Notes: a model not told the origin generated them from the letters alone. Shown: positions 8,112 to 17,433, counted from the first letter of the stretch. The stretch: 64,000 nt of DNA from Pelosinus propionicus DSM 13327 (GCF_900114615.1 NZ_FOTS01000006.1:93782-157781); one strand, 5' to 3'. Numbers and translations: made by a program.

Positions 8112-9335
8112 TTATTGACTGCTGCTTTCCTTTAGAAAAATACTTATCCATTGGTGGGATTTTAGATACAATTCAGGAACTTCCTCTTCCTGAATATTAC
8201 ATCTGTCTGCATAAAAAGAAACATCGCTCCATTCTCCTTTTTCGTAAGACAGCAGTAAGCCATAGATATTTCCTAACTGATTATTAGCACCTAACAAAGC
8301 ATCTTTAACCCCAATGGAAACAGGCAAATCTTTTAAAATTTCTTTTATGGGTCTGTTTAATAAACAATCCAACATAGAGAACATTCCCATAATAAACGCA
8401 TCGGGAGCTAACATCGGCACATTCATTTTTTGTGCGAGACTTTCACCAAATTTAGCTCTTATTACTGACAATACCACAATCTCTTCAGGGCGATCCCGCC
8501 CTAGCTCCCTCAGAATAAGAAGAGATATCCATTGCTCCACTTGACGTTTTCCAAGCAAAACGAGAGCTTGCCTAATGGAATGTACCTTCTGGCGAAAACC
8601 GAAATGAGCAGAATTAACATATTTTAATAATTTATAAGAAAATGCAACATCATGCTTAATAATTTCTTCCATGCGACTATAATCTAAGTCCGTACGATGT
8701 ATTTCCTGCAAAATACGTATATATTGGACTTTATAGCTAGGAACATCTTCTTCTGATAAAATTTCAGGTTTACTAAAAAAATATCCCTGAAAATAACTAT
8801 ATCCTAAGGAAACCGCTTGCTCAAATTCCTCTCGAGTCTCCACCTTTTCTGCTAAAAACTTAATACGGGGATTATTTACTGCCGTAATAATGTTTTTACG
8901 CTCCTCCCCTAGCGTCGCCATAAAATCCACTTTAATAATATCCACCAGTTGTATCAACTGTAAAAATTTTTTTGAAAAAATAAAATCATCAAGTGCGATT
9001 ACATACCCTAGCTTTTTCAAATTCGTACATATCTCTAATATTTCTTCATCCGGTTCAATATTTTCAAGTATCTCAATCACCACGGATTGAGACGGCAGCT
9101 GCATCACAATATCTCTTTTTAACAAGTTGCGGGTAAAGTTAATAAAAGCCCTTTTTCTGTCGGTTGTCTTATCCATACCTAACAATAAAAAAGCTCCTGA
9201 AATAACACTCACAGTAGCTTCATCATCATCCTCGGCATCATAAGTTGCAACATCACCAGAACGAAAGAGCAATTCATAGGCAACAACATGCTCTTTTCGA
9301 TTGAAAATCGGTTGTCTTGCCACAAAAATTTTCAT
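8112..9335 (-). CDS. EAL-HDOD signalling protein (YuxH/CdgJ type)
   Basis: 407 residues. The N-terminal EAL-family domain (about 1-200) begins MKIFVARQPIFNRKEHVVAY, has YELLFR in place of EAL, and keeps EILE, ALDDF, IKVDF and FQGYFFSKPE. The C-terminal HDOD domain (about 200-390) contains YKLLKYVNSAHFG and IRQALVLLGKRQVEQW. Proteins of this architecture bind or degrade c-di-GMP or act as c-di-GMP effectors in motility control; catalysis is uncertain because of the altered EAL signature. It opens the signalling cluster, 80 bp before the diguanylate cyclase. The ribosome binding site is weak (GTGGTG). Confidence 0.9.
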   Translation of the reverse strand: MKIFVARQPIFNRKEHVVAYELLFRSGDVATYDAEDDDEATVSVISGAFLLLGMDKTTDRKRAFINFTRNLLKRDIVMQLPSQSVVIEILENIEPDEEILEICTNLKKLGYVIALDDFIFSKKFLQLIQLVDIIKVDFMATLGEERKNIITAVNNPRIKFLAEKVETREEFEQAVSLGYSYFQGYFFSKPEILSEEDVPSYKVQYIRILQEIHRTDLDYSRMEEIIKHDVAFSYKLLKYVNSAHFGFRQKVHSIRQALVLLGKRQVEQWISLLILRELGRDRPEEIVVLSVIRAKFGESLAQKMNVPMLAPDAFIMGMFSMLDCLLNRPIKEILKDLPVSIGVKDALLGANNQLGNIYGLLLSYEKGEWSDVSFYADRCNIQEEEVPELYLKSHQWISIFLKESSSQ

Positions 9336-9480
9336 CTTTTCACCACACTTTTTTGTTCAAAGAAAAAGGAGAGCAATCACCTTTCGCATTACTTACTCCG
9401 AATCGAAAGAATAGTATTTCTTCTTCTCTAAATGTTTATACTTAAATATAGTATTCTCCCTATAACAATATAACACTATG

Positions 9481-9515
9481 TAATTATTATCCAGTGTCCA
9501 CATGGATAATAATTA
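9481..9515. promoter_or_regulatory. Perfect 12-bp inverted repeat upstream of the EAL-HDOD gene
   Basis: TAATTATTATCC (9481-9492) and GGATAATAATTA (9504-9515) are exact complements with an 11-nt spacer. There is no T-run, so an operator is as likely as a hairpin. It lies about 145 bp upstream of the EAL-HDOD start codon. The rest of 9336-9732 shows only the foldback at 9613-9693. Confidence 0.4.
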
Positions 9516-9612
9516 TCTAACTAAATATGTTTTATCTATCCCCCTTAGACATTCCTCGACACAAAACCTCTTTTTTACAATGCTCATGATCTATTTTTAA
9601 TGCAAGAAAATA

Positions 9613-9693
9613 AACCACAGATGTACAAAGTGCACTGAGAAATAGTGGCTTGTAATAACAAGACTCTCACGGTGCACTTTGTTTTCTGTGGTT
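9613..9693. repeat. Foldback downstream of the asparaginase gene
   Basis: The outer arms AACCACAGA / TCTGTGGTT and inner arms ACAAAGTGCAC / GTGCACTTTGT are both perfect. It lies about 40 bp past the asparaginase stop codon and may end that operon. The AACCRCRGA ends resemble those of the repeats at 145-219 and 43658-43745, but the interior differs. Confidence 0.5.
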
Positions 9694-9732
9694 CTACATA
9701 TTCGAGATTTTAATTCTCACTAAACATGCTTC

Positions 9733-10725
9733 TTAATACTCCCAAAATATCCTTTGTATTTCCACGGGATCATTGGTGGTAAGCAAGGCAAGCATCAGAA
9801 GTATCCTGGATTTTTGCGGACTTAGGGTATCCGATACTACGAAATGATGCTTATCATCATTTACCGCGCCATTACGTGTAACAATGCCACTGCTTACACG
9901 ACTACTCCTAACAATAACGATACCTTGTTTCTCAAGGTTGATGAGCCCTTCTTTTATACTTTGCGACATATTTCCGTTACCTAATCCGGCATAAACAATT
10001 CCTCTTGCGCCAGTTTTTACAGCGACTTCTGCCATGATTGAACTACTATCGACGTAACCGTAAATAATTTCAACCTTAGGCAGCTCAGTGACTCCTTTTG
10101 TAATAAATTCCGAGCAAATTGTATGCCTTCGGGCTGGAAGCCGGTAAAAATATGGAATTCCCCCCTGGATATAACCTAAATATCCTAAATCAGGCGCTTG
10201 AAAACTATCCTGCAGCATTGTATTGGTTTTGGTAACTTCACGACTGCAGTTGACCGTATCATTTAGAGCAACTAACACGCCTTTCCCAATAGCTTTGTCA
10301 TTGGCAGCAAGAGTTACTGCATTGTAAAGATTCATTGGACCGTCAGCACTCATCGCAGTAACAGGCCGCATAGCACCAACCAGCACTACTGGTTTTTGGC
10401 TTTTGGTTACCAAGTTCAAAAAATATGCTGTTTCCTCTAATGTATCAGTTCCATGAGTAATAACGATTCCGTCCACTTTATTAGACATTAAAAGTTCATT
10501 CACACGTGCTGCTAATTGCAGCCATATTTCACATGTCATATCACAGCTGTCTATTTGTGCTAGCTGTTCTCCACTAATATGGGCAATCTCATGAACTTCT
10601 GGAATTTCTTGAATCAGATTATCCACCGATAAGATTGCAGAAGTATAATGCAGCGTCTCTGTTGCAGAAGAAGCTTTGCCAGCAATAGTTCCCCCCGTAC
10701 CGATGATTACTATATTTTTTTTTAT
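9733..10725 (-). CDS. ansA: L-asparaginase, probable AUA start codon
   Basis: Type I/II asparaginase family, hydrolysing L-asparagine to aspartate and ammonia. The first catalytic motif GTGGTIAGK (about residues 10-18) is encoded only if translation begins upstream of the first ATG (10626). The second motif VDGIVITHGTDTLEETAYF holds the Thr-Asp pair. From an ATA codon at 10723-10725, behind AAGGGGGAGA, the product would start IKKNIVIIGTGGTIAG and be 330 residues, the normal family length. No ATG, GTG or TTG exists in this frame upstream of the motif, so the start is either rare AUA or a point mutation from ATG. No clear signal peptide. It is the last gene of the operon led by the OPT transporter. 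Confidence 0.85.
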   Translation of the reverse strand: MKKNIVIIGTGGTIAGKASSATETLHYTSAILSVDNLIQEIPEVHEIAHISGEQLAQIDSCDMTCEIWLQLAARVNELLMSNKVDGIVITHGTDTLEETAYFLNLVTKSQKPVVLVGAMRPVTAMSADGPMNLYNAVTLAANDKAIGKGVLVALNDTVNCSREVTKTNTMLQDSFQAPDLGYLGYIQGGIPYFYRLPARRHTICSEFITKGVTELPKVEIIYGYVDSSSIMAEVAVKTGARGIVYAGLGNGNMSQSIKEGLINLEKQGIVIVRSSRVSSGIVTRNGAVNDDKHHFVVSDTLSPQKSRILLMLALLTTNDPVEIQRIFWEY

Positions 10726-10810
10726 GATACTCTCCCCCTTGCAGATAAATTTACAGTTAAAGTGCGTGATTCCTAGTTTATTCAGGAGATGTAAATGTTA
10801 GATCTCATTC

Positions 10811-11545
10811 TTATAGCTGCTTTACAAAACCGATAAAACTTTGAAAAATTTTTAACATAGACACGTCTTTTTCCATCATCATTTCTGGGTGCCATTGTAC
10901 ACCCATAACGAAATTTTCACCTGTTTTTTCAATCCCTTCTATGATGCCATCTTTTGCCTTACCATTGATAATAAAGTTAGGCGCGGTATCTTTAATTGCC
11001 TGGTGATAAAATGTATTAATTTTGGTAGTATCTACCCCCATAATACGATGCAATTTAGTATTGGGAATAAATTCTACCGTATGGCTTGCAGTATCCGTTT
11101 TACTTTTCTGCTGATGTTTGAAATGCTTTAATGAAAATTGATTAAGATCCTGATACAGGGTACCACCGCAAGCAACATTAAGGATTTGCATTCCTCGGCA
11201 AATGCCAAGAATCGGCTTATTCATTTCAAGAGCCATCTGAATCAGCTTTACTTCATATTCGTCACGTTCTGGCATAATATACTCCAGCTCGGGCAACGGT
11301 TCTTCGCCATATAAAAGCGGATTTATATCATATCCACCGGAGAGCAGTAAACAATCAACCTGCCGAAGCTGCGCCCGGATCAGCAAATCATTTTTCTCCA
11401 CGATAGGAAGCAGCAAGGGTGCCGCTCCAACAGCAGCTAACGCCTTTACGTAATATTTATTGACATAGGCCTGCTCATTGCCTAAACATGATCCATCCTC
11501 GGTAATCAGCATACTGGCCGAAATGCCAACTATTGGAATCGTCAA
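10811..11545 (-). CDS. Gamma-glutamyl hydrolase, peptidase C26 (PuuD-like)
   Basis: 244 residues of the class I glutamine-amidotransferase-like C26 family. These enzymes cleave gamma-glutamyl bonds, for example in gamma-glutamyl-GABA or folylpolyglutamate. The nucleophile elbow GICRGMQILN and a C-terminal QWHPEMM motif give the catalytic Cys and His-Glu. The start is TTG at 11545, 7 nt after AAGGAGGAG. It lies between the OPT transporter and asparaginase genes on the same strand, so it probably processes gamma-glutamyl compounds brought in by that transporter. The exact substrate is inferred from context only. Confidence 0.88.
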   Translation of the reverse strand: MTIPIVGISASMLITEDGSCLGNEQAYVNKYYVKALAAVGAAPLLLPIVEKNDLLIRAQLRQVDCLLLSGGYDINPLLYGEEPLPELEYIMPERDEYEVKLIQMALEMNKPILGICRGMQILNVACGGTLYQDLNQFSLKHFKHQQKSKTDTASHTVEFIPNTKLHRIMGVDTTKINTFYHQAIKDTAPNFIINGKAKDGIIEGIEKTGENFVMGVQWHPEMMMEKDVSMLKIFQSFIGFVKQL

Positions 11546-11736
11546 AACAGCTCCTCCTTAGATACATATCATATAGTCTTCATCAAAACAGTAATGCAAA
11601 AGGGCTATAACACCACTTTCACCTGCGTCCTCTACTCCGGGACTCAACCGTCTTATCACAGAATAAGCGATTAATACAGGAACCGCAGCATTGCGCCGTC
11701 CTGCGCTAAAGGAGCATTAAATTGGTGCTACCTGAA

Positions 11737-13704
11737 TTAGCTGCCGACAGTCTTGTTTAAACCACTATCATTTGTAGCTGCTTTAGCACTCATAGCTATT
11801 TTATAAAGCAAGGTACAAAGCAGCAGGTAGACAAAAACTCCGAGGTACGTAGCGGCAGGTGTCTCCACCCACTCTTCCAAAAAATAATTGAACCCCATGA
11901 TTCGCAATACGGCACTGATCAAGCTGCCGATTGCTCCTCCTGCGATTAGTCCTGAGGCGATGGTTTCCCCTTTACTAAGACGTAAAGCATTTAAATGCTC
12001 ATCTTTGCTGCTGTTAGAAACAAAGTGGGAAATGAGACCTCCAACTAAAAGCGGTAAGTTAATTTCCATAGGCAGATAGGCACCAAGAGCAAAAGCCAGA
12101 GGAGGAACTTTGACCATCCATAGAATAACGGCAAAGAAAGCACCGGTCATATAAAGAGGCCATTGCGCTGAACCACCTTCCATTAGAGGCTTAACAATAA
12201 CCGCCATAGCATTGGCTTGCGGCGCTGGCAAAGCTCCCTGCCCCACGAAACCATACGCCTGGTTAAGCAGTATGAGAACGCCTATAGCCAAAGTAGCAGC
12301 CAGCATAGAAGAAACCAATTGCCATTGTTGCATTTTGCGCGGAGTTGCCCCCAGCAAATGAGCCACTTTCAATTCTGACATAAAATTACCAGCTACCCCC
12401 AAAGTAGTGCATAAAAAAGCTGACATCATTAAGATAGCAGTAATTCCCATATCGCCATGCATTCCGACACTTCCCAGGATGAGCGCGGAAACAATGATCA
12501 TAAAAATAGTCATACCAGAAACGGGTTCAGTACCGGTAAATGCAATCGAGCTGATGCCGACCACTGAGAACATGATAGAAAATACTACAACAATTACCAT
12601 TGCCAGCACAGTTTGCAGGATACTTTGAGAGAAAAAGGTATGGAAGAACGTTGCAAACAGTAAAATAATGGCAACCATGCCACTTACAATGAGAGGCATG
12701 GGAATATCTTTCTGTGTGCGCTGCAAGCTTTGCTGAGTATCGCTGCTTCTTTTAAGCAAGCCAGTCATCACGTTTTTTGCTACGCTAATCACAACGTTAG
12801 ACATGGATAAAAGACCGATAACTCCTGCCATAGCCAGCATACCAATGCCAATGTGGCGTACGTATTCACGAAATACCACACCGATGGGAGCATTCGCCAA
12901 TAAGATATCTTTCCCTTTGACAATCATATGATGATCGCCTGCCAGGTAATAAATGACAGGAATACAAACGAACCACGAAAAGAAAGAACCAGCAGTAATA
13001 ATGGCGGCATAGCGCAGCCCAGTGAAAAATCCAATTCCCAGAAGAGCTGATTCATTGTCTAAGCTAAAAGTTAGCTTAGCTTTATCTGCCAACTGCTGTC
13101 CCCAGCTGAAAGTAGTACTGGAGATTACTTCCTGCCACCAGCCCAGACTGCTAAGGATAAAATCATAAATGAGAGCAATTGCACCGCTAAATATCATAAG
13201 TTTAGCTTTGCTTCCTTCACCGGAAGTTAAGACGCCTGCAGCCGCCCTGCCTTGCGGAAAGGGGTATACGTGATGCATTTCTTCACAAAAATAACGCCGG
13301 AATATAGCGGCAATTAGAACACCAAGCAAGCTGCCCAGGATAATTGGCACTGCCATCTGAAAATAGCTGAGACTATTATTTCCCAGAATATAAAAGGCTG
13401 GTAGGATAAACATAGCGCCGCCTATCCCATTGGTACCGGCGCTGGCAATAGCCTGAATATGAACATTTTCCGGAAATGAATTTTTCCGTTTTAGCATAAT
13501 TGCCATCCCCATGGCCATGACGGAAACAGGAGCAAATGCATCTACAGTTTGCCCTATTTTCAAACACAAATAACCAACTGCCAAAGCAAAAACAGCAGCA
13601 TAGAACAATCCCCAGAATACCACATATGAGTTTATTTCCTGGTATTCTTTGTTAGGGGACATCGGGGGATCAAACGGGGTAATCTTACTTTGATTCTCGG
13701 ACAT
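11737..13704 (-). CDS. OPT-family oligopeptide transporter
   Basis: 655 residues with many hydrophobic segments, matching bacterial OPT transporters (proton-coupled uptake of oligopeptides or metal chelates). Family features are NSYVVFWGLFYAAVFALAVG near the N-terminus, FPQGRAAAGVLTSGEGSKAK and GAYLPMEINLPLLVGGLISH. The ATG at 13704 follows GGAGGAATAGT; a Met at 13755 upstream lies inside the promoter region and is rejected. It is the first gene of an operon with C26 hydrolase and asparaginase, transcribed from a sigma-54 promoter at 13751-13766. This suggests uptake and breakdown of gamma-glutamyl or Asn/Gln-containing peptides. Confidence 0.92.
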   Translation of the reverse strand: MSENQSKITPFDPPMSPNKEYQEINSYVVFWGLFYAAVFALAVGYLCLKIGQTVDAFAPVSVMAMGMAIMLKRKNSFPENVHIQAIASAGTNGIGGAMFILPAFYILGNNSLSYFQMAVPIILGSLLGVLIAAIFRRYFCEEMHHVYPFPQGRAAAGVLTSGEGSKAKLMIFSGAIALIYDFILSSLGWWQEVISSTTFSWGQQLADKAKLTFSLDNESALLGIGFFTGLRYAAIITAGSFFSWFVCIPVIYYLAGDHHMIVKGKDILLANAPIGVVFREYVRHIGIGMLAMAGVIGLLSMSNVVISVAKNVMTGLLKRSSDTQQSLQRTQKDIPMPLIVSGMVAIILLFATFFHTFFSQSILQTVLAMVIVVVFSIMFSVVGISSIAFTGTEPVSGMTIFMIIVSALILGSVGMHGDMGITAILMMSAFLCTTLGVAGNFMSELKVAHLLGATPRKMQQWQLVSSMLAATLAIGVLILLNQAYGFVGQGALPAPQANAMAVIVKPLMEGGSAQWPLYMTGAFFAVILWMVKVPPLAFALGAYLPMEINLPLLVGGLISHFVSNSSKDEHLNALRLSKGETIASGLIAGGAIGSLISAVLRIMGFNYFLEEWVETPAATYLGVFVYLLLCTLLYKIAMSAKAATNDSGLNKTVGS

Positions 13705-13750
13705 ACTATTCCTCCTATAACTATGTATTAAAGTGCACTTACTAATGTAT

Positions 13751-13766
13751 TGCAAAGATTATGCCA
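13751..13766 (-). promoter_or_regulatory. Sigma-54 (-24/-12) promoter of the OPT operon
   Basis: Minus-strand TGGCATAATCTTTGCA matches TGGCAY-N5-TTGCW exactly, with both the GG and GC elements. Transcription would start near 13740, about 36 bp before the OPT start codon. The divergent gene at 14300 encodes a sigma-54 activator. Confidence 0.85.
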
Positions 13767-13920
13767 AAAGATTCCAAAGTATTAAAAAACGGAAAAACCA
13801 GAAAAGAAACTTATACTTATCACGCAGAAGCCTTGTGCATCCATGCTCTAAAGCAGACTTTCATTAGTCACCGCTCGTTCATACAATTATTTTTAATAGT
13901 ACTGTATTACTATAAATAGG

Positions 13921-13949
13921 TTAAATAGGAATATATTCATCCTATTTAA
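13921..13949. promoter_or_regulatory. Candidate activator-binding dyad in the OPT/activator gap
   Basis: The perfect inverted repeat TTAAATAGGA / TCCTATTTAA with 9-nt spacer lies about 155 bp upstream of the -24 element. That is typical spacing for an enhancer-type site bound by a sigma-54 activator. Function is inferred only. The remainder of the 595-bp gap (13705-14299) shows no gene. Confidence 0.4.
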
Positions 13950-14299
13950 TGCCCTAAATGGACCTAAATTCTAAACTTCTAGTATTGGAGATGCATAAAA
14001 AGATAGACAATATGTATTCCGTATAAACTCAAAGCGATTTTAATCTATACGAGTTACATTACCCTGCCCTTATCGAAAAAAATTCCTATTTTTATTCTTA
14101 CTCAGCTTCATACAACCTTTTAAGAAATTAGTTGGGGTACTGGTATTTTTATCCTTTAGGTAATTTTAATTACAAAAACTTACAATCATGGTAAAATTAA
14201 AATTGATAGAATCAAGTTTATTCTTATTTGCCCTAAAGCTTTTCTGTGTATAGGAAAACTTACACCAAAGTAGTTGATAGCGGAAAGAGGATTAATGAA

Positions 14300-16327
14300 A
14301 TGAAAACCATTGGCATTCTTACTTTGTCTCCATCTAATCTTAGTGAGTTTATTCAAAATAACCTAGAAAAAGTCTTTTCAGACCACATAACCATCCATAG
14401 CTATTATTTATCTGATCTAAAACGCCATGACATCATCACCGATGATGTAGTGGTTGTCACTGCACAGAGTCATGCCATCGAGGCTCAGCATTACATTTCT
14501 GACAACAGCCGTATCATTCTGCTCCGCCGCACTCTTCCCAATCGGGAAATCTATAAAATAACTGCAATTCCAAAGGGCACAAATGTATTAGTAGTAAATG
14601 ATTTGCCAGAAACTACTACGGAGGCAATTACTTTTTTATACCAACTCGGCATTACACATCTAAACTTAATTGCCTGGGATCCCAAGCAAGAGTATTACGG
14701 GATCAACATTGCAATCACTTTAGGAGAAGCAAATGCAGTTCCACCCTATATAAAAAAGATAATCGATGTAGGCCACCGCTACATCGATATTTCTACTTTT
14801 TTATCGCTATTGAATTTTTTCAATTTGGATACACCAGAAACAAGCAAGCACCTTATCAAATACTCGGATACTATCGTCACGCTGGATACAGGGATTAAGA
14901 ACCGCTATAAAGAACTTTTTATGAAAAATATGCAGCTTGATAAGGTTGTGAATCTTTCTCATGACGCAATCTTACTTACCGATAAAGATCATATTATTTT
15001 GCTGCACAATAAAAAGTTCAGCCAACTATTTGATATTACAGAAAATATCATTGGGAAATCTATTTTTGATGTCATCCCTAATGAATGCCTTCAGCGTTCA
15101 GACCTGGGCACAATGGATGAACTAATTCAATTCAAAGACCGCTCCTTATTAGCCAGCAGCAGCAAAATTGAATATTTCGGTGAACCCGCCGGAATCTATT
15201 ACAATTTTCAAGAAGTAACCTATATACGCAATTTAGAAAAGAGTCTTTCAAAAAAGTTACGCGAAAGTGGCTTAGTAACTCGCTATACCTTTGAAAATAT
15301 CCAAACAAAATCACCTAAGATGAAAGACTGCATCAATTTTGCCAAGCTGCTTTCACCGAAAAATCATACTGTACTGATTACAGGAGAAAGCGGAACTGGA
15401 AAAGAATTGATCGCCCATTCCATTCATGCCGCCTCTCCCCGTTCCATGTATCCTTTCATTGCTATTAATTGCGCTTCTTTTCCTGAAAATTTATTGGAAA
15501 GTGAGCTTTTCGGATACGAAGCTGGCTCCTTCACAGGTGCCATCAAAGAAGGAAAACCTGGTTTGTTTGAGCAAGCCAATAACGGCACAATTTTCTTAGA
15601 TGAGGTTGGAGACATGCCCTTGTCCGTTCAGGTACGCTTACTCAGAGTACTTCAGGAGCGGCAAATTATGCGCGTTGGCTCTCCGAAGGTCGTCGATGTA
15701 GATCTGCGAGTGATTGCAGCAACCAATAAAGATTTGCAGACAGAAATACGAAAAGGGCTCTTTCGCCAAGATTTATTTTACCGTCTAAACGTTCTTCCTA
15801 TCATGATCCCCCCATTGCGAGAGCGACCAGAAGATATTATACCATTATTGCATTTTTTTATGAGTAAACATCACAACCAGAAAATCACTCTTACACAAGA
15901 GGCAGAATGGAGACTATTAAAATATAATTGGTTCGGCAATGTCAGAGAATTAATTAATACAGCAGCCTATCTTTCCTGTATGGCAGTACAAACGGTTGAT
16001 GTCAATAATCTTCCTGTCTATATTTTAAGCAGCCTTACGAACTTTGATTCGGAATTTAGTTATATTTTCGCTCATTGTGATAAAGAAAAAGCCTATCTAG
16101 TACTTTCTGTCCTTGAGAACTGCCCTTCAGGGGCAGGGAGGAAATGGATTGAAGCAAAATGTACTGAATGTGCCATGAATATTACAGAAAGTGAAATTAG
16201 ACGCTTCTTATCAATCTTTAGTGAGATGGATCTAGTTGATTCACAAGTCGGCAGACGGGGCAGCTGCCTGACTGCAAAAGGTCAGCAATTTGTTACTTGG
16301 CTAAAAGGAAAATCTTTATTAGCGTAA
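14300..16327 (+). CDS. Sigma-54-dependent activator with atypical C-terminus
   Basis: About 675 residues. An N-terminal sensory region (1-200) opens MKTIGILTLSPSNLSEF, a PAS domain lies at about 215-320, and a sigma-54 AAA+ domain at about 340-570 has Walker A GESGTGKE, Walker B TIFLDEVGDMPL and arginine finger region LRERPEDI. The sigma-54-contact loop reads GSFTGA rather than the usual GAFTGA. The C-terminus (about 590-675) lacks the Fis-type HTH and instead looks like a winged-helix domain (NITESEIRRFLSIFSEMDLV). The ATG at 14300 follows AAAGAGG; an upstream Met at 14246 has no ribosome binding site. It is divergent from the OPT operon, its likely target. Confidence 0.88.
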   Translation: MKTIGILTLSPSNLSEFIQNNLEKVFSDHITIHSYYLSDLKRHDIITDDVVVVTAQSHAIEAQHYISDNSRIILLRRTLPNREIYKITAIPKGTNVLVVNDLPETTTEAITFLYQLGITHLNLIAWDPKQEYYGINIAITLGEANAVPPYIKKIIDVGHRYIDISTFLSLLNFFNLDTPETSKHLIKYSDTIVTLDTGIKNRYKELFMKNMQLDKVVNLSHDAILLTDKDHIILLHNKKFSQLFDITENIIGKSIFDVIPNECLQRSDLGTMDELIQFKDRSLLASSSKIEYFGEPAGIYYNFQEVTYIRNLEKSLSKKLRESGLVTRYTFENIQTKSPKMKDCINFAKLLSPKNHTVLITGESGTGKELIAHSIHAASPRSMYPFIAINCASFPENLLESELFGYEAGSFTGAIKEGKPGLFEQANNGTIFLDEVGDMPLSVQVRLLRVLQERQIMRVGSPKVVDVDLRVIAATNKDLQTEIRKGLFRQDLFYRLNVLPIMIPPLRERPEDIIPLLHFFMSKHHNQKITLTQEAEWRLLKYNWFGNVRELINTAAYLSCMAVQTVDVNNLPVYILSSLTNFDSEFSYIFAHCDKEKAYLVLSVLENCPSGAGRKWIEAKCTECAMNITESEIRRFLSIFSEMDLVDSQVGRRGSCLTAKGQQFVTWLKGKSLLA

Positions 16328-16363
16328 CCGTTCATCTATCAAAACTAAATGATTGTAATGCAT

Positions 16364-16702
16364 TTATTTTTGTGTATCAATTATTTTCATGAATTCTGCC
16401 ATAAAGCTTCCCAACCCAAACATATTAAATATTACAAACCTTCGCAGCATTTCAATTGCGATAGCAAAAATCACACTGGCTCCTACAGCCATACCTAACC
16501 CTCGTGCTATTCCTGCGAGAAAGTTATTTATAATGATTTTCTTAGGATTCTCTAACATTTCTAAATACTCAGCAATACGCATGGCTTCCAAATGATATAC
16601 TAGTTTCTCTAATGTAATAGAACAAGCTTCTGCTCGATTCACAAGGTCTATCTTTTTAATATCTGCGCCTGCTAAAGGCACATTCTCTTTCTTCAGTTCC
16701 AT
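16364..16702 (-). CDS. DUF5665 family small membrane protein
   Basis: 112 residues from an ATG at 16702 that follows AGAGGGGGAAAG. The N-terminal half is a soluble helix (TLEKLVYHLEAMRIAEYLEM). The motif NNFLAGIARGLGMAVGASVI, with one long hydrophobic segment, is characteristic of DUF5665 proteins found in sporulating Firmicutes and Negativicutes. Function is unknown for the whole family. It is convergent with the sigma-54 activator gene and stands alone. An in-frame Met at 16726 upstream lacks a good ribosome binding site. Confidence 0.75.
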   Translation of the reverse strand: MELKKENVPLAGADIKKIDLVNRAEACSITLEKLVYHLEAMRIAEYLEMLENPKKIIINNFLAGIARGLGMAVGASVIFAIAIEMLRRFVIFNMFGLGSFMAEFMKIIDTQK

Positions 16703-17019
16703 ATCTTTCCCCCTCTTACCATCCATTGTATCTATTTATATTACATTTATTATAAAATCACTCCTATAATTTTCACATTCATTCTTCTTTGTTTCTCCTT
16801 CGATTCACCAGTACTTTACTTATTGCACAAAATATGTAACAATAAGGTATAGGTTTTTAACCAATATATAAGTTCATCTGATTAGCGGCTATCACACCAA
16901 CGATAGTCGCTGTATATTTATCCAGGCACTAAGACGGCAGTAGAACAATACTTCATCTGAATTTTCATTGAAAATTATCAATTTATTCTGTAAGTTTAAT
17001 TATAAAGGAGCTGCTGATC

Positions 17020-17433
17020 ATTTCAAAAGAAATTTTTATTACTAATTTGGACAAGAAAAAATTACAAAGGCTGATTGTATTGGAAGAGGAATTTCAACCA
17101 GGTAACAAAGCTTATCTGGACGATCTGACTTATGAGCTGGAACGAGCTGTTATCACACAGCCGGAGGAGATTCCGGCTGATGTTATCACAATGCACTCTC
17201 AAGTGGTATTAAAAGATTTGGATCATGATGAAGAGTTAATTTATACTTTGGTGTATCCGGATGAAGCCAATATAGCCGAAGATAAAATTTCAGTACTGGC
17301 ACCTATTGGGACAGCGATCTTAGGCTACCGAGTAGGAGACATACTTGATTGGAAAATCCCTAATGGCACCTTAAGGCTGAAGGTGGATAAAATCCTTTTT
17401 CAACCTGAATCTAACGGTAACTTTGAGCTATAA
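17020..17433 (+). CDS. Rnk/GreA C-terminal-domain protein, probable AUU start
   Basis: About 137 residues. The C-terminal two thirds is the GreA/GreB C-terminal FKBP-like domain, as in Rnk (nucleoside diphosphate kinase regulator), which binds RNA polymerase near its secondary channel. Signatures are LVYPDEANIAEDKISVLAPI and GTAILGYRVGD. A TTG at 17047 has no ribosome binding site. An ATT at 17020 lies 9 nt after AAAGGAG (17004-17010) and adds nine residues (ISKEIFITN), which gives the usual Rnk-like N-terminus. AUU initiation is rare but known (infC). It stands alone and is followed by a strong terminator. Confidence 0.8.
   Translation: MSKEIFITNLDKKKLQRLIVLEEEFQPGNKAYLDDLTYELERAVITQPEEIPADVITMHSQVVLKDLDHDEELIYTLVYPDEANIAEDKISVLAPIGTAILGYRVGDILDWKIPNGTLRLKVDKILFQPESNGNFEL

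Noticed and set aside
11548..11736. A minus-strand open stretch between the OPT and C26 genes that reads like protein (segment VPVLIAYSVIRRLSPGVEDA).
   Set aside because: No ATG, GTG or TTG start with a ribosome binding site in this frame and no family match; most likely chance or a very old remnant.
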